Origin: Elusimicrobiales bacterium
GTDB taxonomy: Bacteria; Elusimicrobiota; Elusimicrobia; Elusimicrobiales; UBA9959
DNA length: 6,494 nucleotides
Direction: 5' to 3'
NCBI GenBank assembly: GCA_026416895.1
Contig: JAOAEH010000035.1
Span: forward strand, 1-6,494
Position numbers and translations under genes: made by a program. The notes below the pieces were generated by a model, which saw only the letters and a program-made list of their open reading frames with translations, had not been told where the DNA came from and ran no database searches. Shown in pieces: positions 5,270-6,494 of the stretch (position 1 is its first letter; the number at the start of each line of letters is the position of its first letter).

Positions 5270-6494
5270 AGAAAAACTTTATTTTTTTTGTTTTAATATT
5301 TATTTTATTTGATTCTTATTCCTTTTCTCAACAGTTATATGTCTCTAGCATAGCAGTAAGAGATTGTGGAGGAAATACAGATCGTGCAACAACTCCTTAT
5401 CCTTCAATTGAATTTGATGATGGAAGAACAAGTTATCCTGGTGGTTGTCTAGATTTATGTGCGTGGATTACTGCTGTAGTAAAAACTACGGCTAATCATT
5501 TTATGGGTGTAGATGATTTAACATTTGAAATATTTAAATTTAGACCTGGATCCAATCCTTTAGATCCTTCTTCTTCACCTCCTATAAGAACTATTTCTCT
5601 TTATAATGTAACAGCTTTTAGTTTACTTGTTTCATCAAGCACTCAAGGACCATTTTGTACAAGATGGGATGGGAGTTATAATGTTGAAGGTTTTTGGGGT
5701 AAGACTAATGGTTTTTTTGGTTTTAGAGTAACAGTTAGAACAAATGAAGTATCTCCTACAGCTGGAAATATTAATATTCAGCAAACATCTGTTTTTCCTG
5801 GAGAGGATCAATATCCAATAAAAGTTGATGTAGTAAATATTCACGTAGTTAAAGCAACACCTACGGTAGTAGGAAAAATAACTGGTGTTGGAGCTCAACC
5901 GTATAATATACTTTATAGACTTTCTAAAGATGCAACTACTACAATAACAATAGAGAGTCCTCCAAATAATGTTATAAGAACAATAATTAATAACCTTCCT
6001 AGGTTTGGAGAGGGAATTCCAGATGGAACGTTGACAAACGGCGATTATTGGGATGGAAGGGATAATGAAGGGCGTTTAGTTCAACCTGGAAATTATATTT
6101 ATCGTATTAGAGCCTCAGCTATAGATACTATTGGTTGGGATAATGCTAATGAGTATATTGGTAATATAAGTATTGAACCACTTCAGATAACGGATGTATC
6201 AGTAAAAGACCTAGGTCCTCTTGCAACTGATGTTGCAATAATAAGTTTTATGCTGACTGAAGATGCAACTGTATATTTAGATATCTATCCTCCAGGCACT
6301 CAATTTAATAATATTAATTGTGCAAATAGATCAACTTCATGTGGACCAACTCTTAATGGAAATTCTGTAAATCCTTTAAGAAGCTATATGGATACAAAAC
6401 CTCGTCGTCAGACAGTGTCGTTTTATTGGGATGGTAAGGATGAGAATGGTAGGTATTTATGTGATGGTCAGTATGCTGTCTCTTATACACATCT
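5266..6494 (+). CDS. Secreted protein with WDG/FlgD Ig-like repeats, C-terminus cut by window edge
   Basis: The frame is open to the window end (409 codons visible). It starts with a signal peptide, MKKNFIFFVLIFILFDSYSF, with cleavage probably near residues 19-22 (SFS-QQ). Three beta-rich units end in a WDG motif followed by a Gly-rich turn and an exit strand: WDGSYNVEGFW...GFFGFRV (from residue 134), WDGRDNEGRLVQPGNYIYRI (262-281) and WDGKDENGRYLCDGQYAVSY (388-407). The second and third units closely resemble the FlgD Ig-like domain (a hydrophobic strand such as YNILYRLSKDATTTITI, then WDGxDxxG and GxYxYxI); the first is more divergent. Extracellular proteins of several uncultured and thermophilic phyla carry such repeats in series, sometimes near C-terminal sorting domains, but the C-terminus here is missing. 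Cysteines occur at 34, 61, 65 and 131 and in a cluster in the third unit (NC, SC, LC), so disulphides are possible. The gene overlaps the previous one by four bases. The likely role is as a surface or secreted structural protein or cargo; binding or enzymatic activity cannot be judged. Confidence 0.88.
   Translation, partial: MKKNFIFFVLIFILFDSYSFSQQLYVSSIAVRDCGGNTDRATTPYPSIEFDDGRTSYPGGCLDLCAWITAVVKTTANHFMGVDDLTFEIFKFRPGSNPLDPSSSPPIRTISLYNVTAFSLLVSSSTQGPFCTRWDGSYNVEGFWGKTNGFFGFRVTVRTNEVSPTAGNINIQQTSVFPGEDQYPIKVDVVNIHVVKATPTVVGKITGVGAQPYNILYRLSKDATTTITIESPPNNVIRTIINNLPRFGEGIPDGTLTNGDYWDGRDNEGRLVQPGNYIYRIRASAIDTIGWDNANEYIGNISIEPLQITDVSVKDLGPLATDVAIISFMLTEDATVYLDIYPPGTQFNNINCANRSTSCGPTLNGNSVNPLRSYMDTKPRRQTVSFYWDGKDENGRYLCDGQYAVSYTH

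Noticed and set aside
5635..5898. Open frame of 87 codons on the minus strand
   Set aside because: It is antisense to the FlgD-like repeat gene, which has a signal peptide and recognisable repeats; the reverse reading is low-complexity Ser/Tyr/Cys.
2219..6494. Assignment of the operon to the type IX secretion system
   Set aside because: The barrel's NPA motif and the Ig-like repeats recall it, but no core component is visible and the C-terminal sorting region is outside the window. The label would go beyond the evidence.

Overview
The window is strongly A+T-rich and holds two divergent transcription units. Arginine is mostly AGA, isoleucine is often ATA, and the proteins are rich in Lys, Glu, Ile and Phe. 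One gene looks like an outer-membrane beta-barrel and another carries repeats resembling the FlgD Ig-like domain, so the host is most likely a low-GC diderm bacterium. Elusimicrobiota-like or related thermophilic or uncultured lineages would fit, but nothing here fixes the phylum. The three complete plus-strand genes all end in TGA, so TGA is an ordinary stop codon.

Minus strand, 1-1323: this is a housekeeping unit. It begins with a small PAS-domain gene (914-1323) that has a perfect ribosome binding site but is broken by three indels in A-homopolymers and two in-frame TGA codons. Four bases later comes xseA, the large subunit of exonuclease VII. It is intact as far as it can be read and is cut by the left window edge after 303 residues.

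The 140 bp between 1324 and 1463 form the divergent control region. Both flanking genes have strong Shine-Dalgarno sequences. There is a candidate -10 box for the minus strand, and a cluster of GACC/GGTC elements stands out against the AT-rich background.

Plus strand, 1464-6494: four genes in one direction look like a cell-envelope operon. They are (1) a secreted alpha-helical protein made of two degenerate copies of a repeat of about 86 residues; (2) a predicted outer-membrane beta-barrel with an NPA motif near its N-terminus and a C-terminal charged coiled coil; (3) a protein with a long cytoplasmic coiled coil, a tryptophan-filled coiled-coil segment, one membrane span and a propeller-like outer domain; and (4) a secreted protein, overlapping gene 3 by 4 bp and running off the right edge, with three WDG-type repeats resembling the FlgD Ig-like fold. 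I recognise none of the four as a named gene. Signal peptides, topology and tight spacing suggest that they build a structure spanning the envelope or reaching the surface, possibly for secretion or surface display. That function is inference. The operon is the part of the window most likely to be undescribed.
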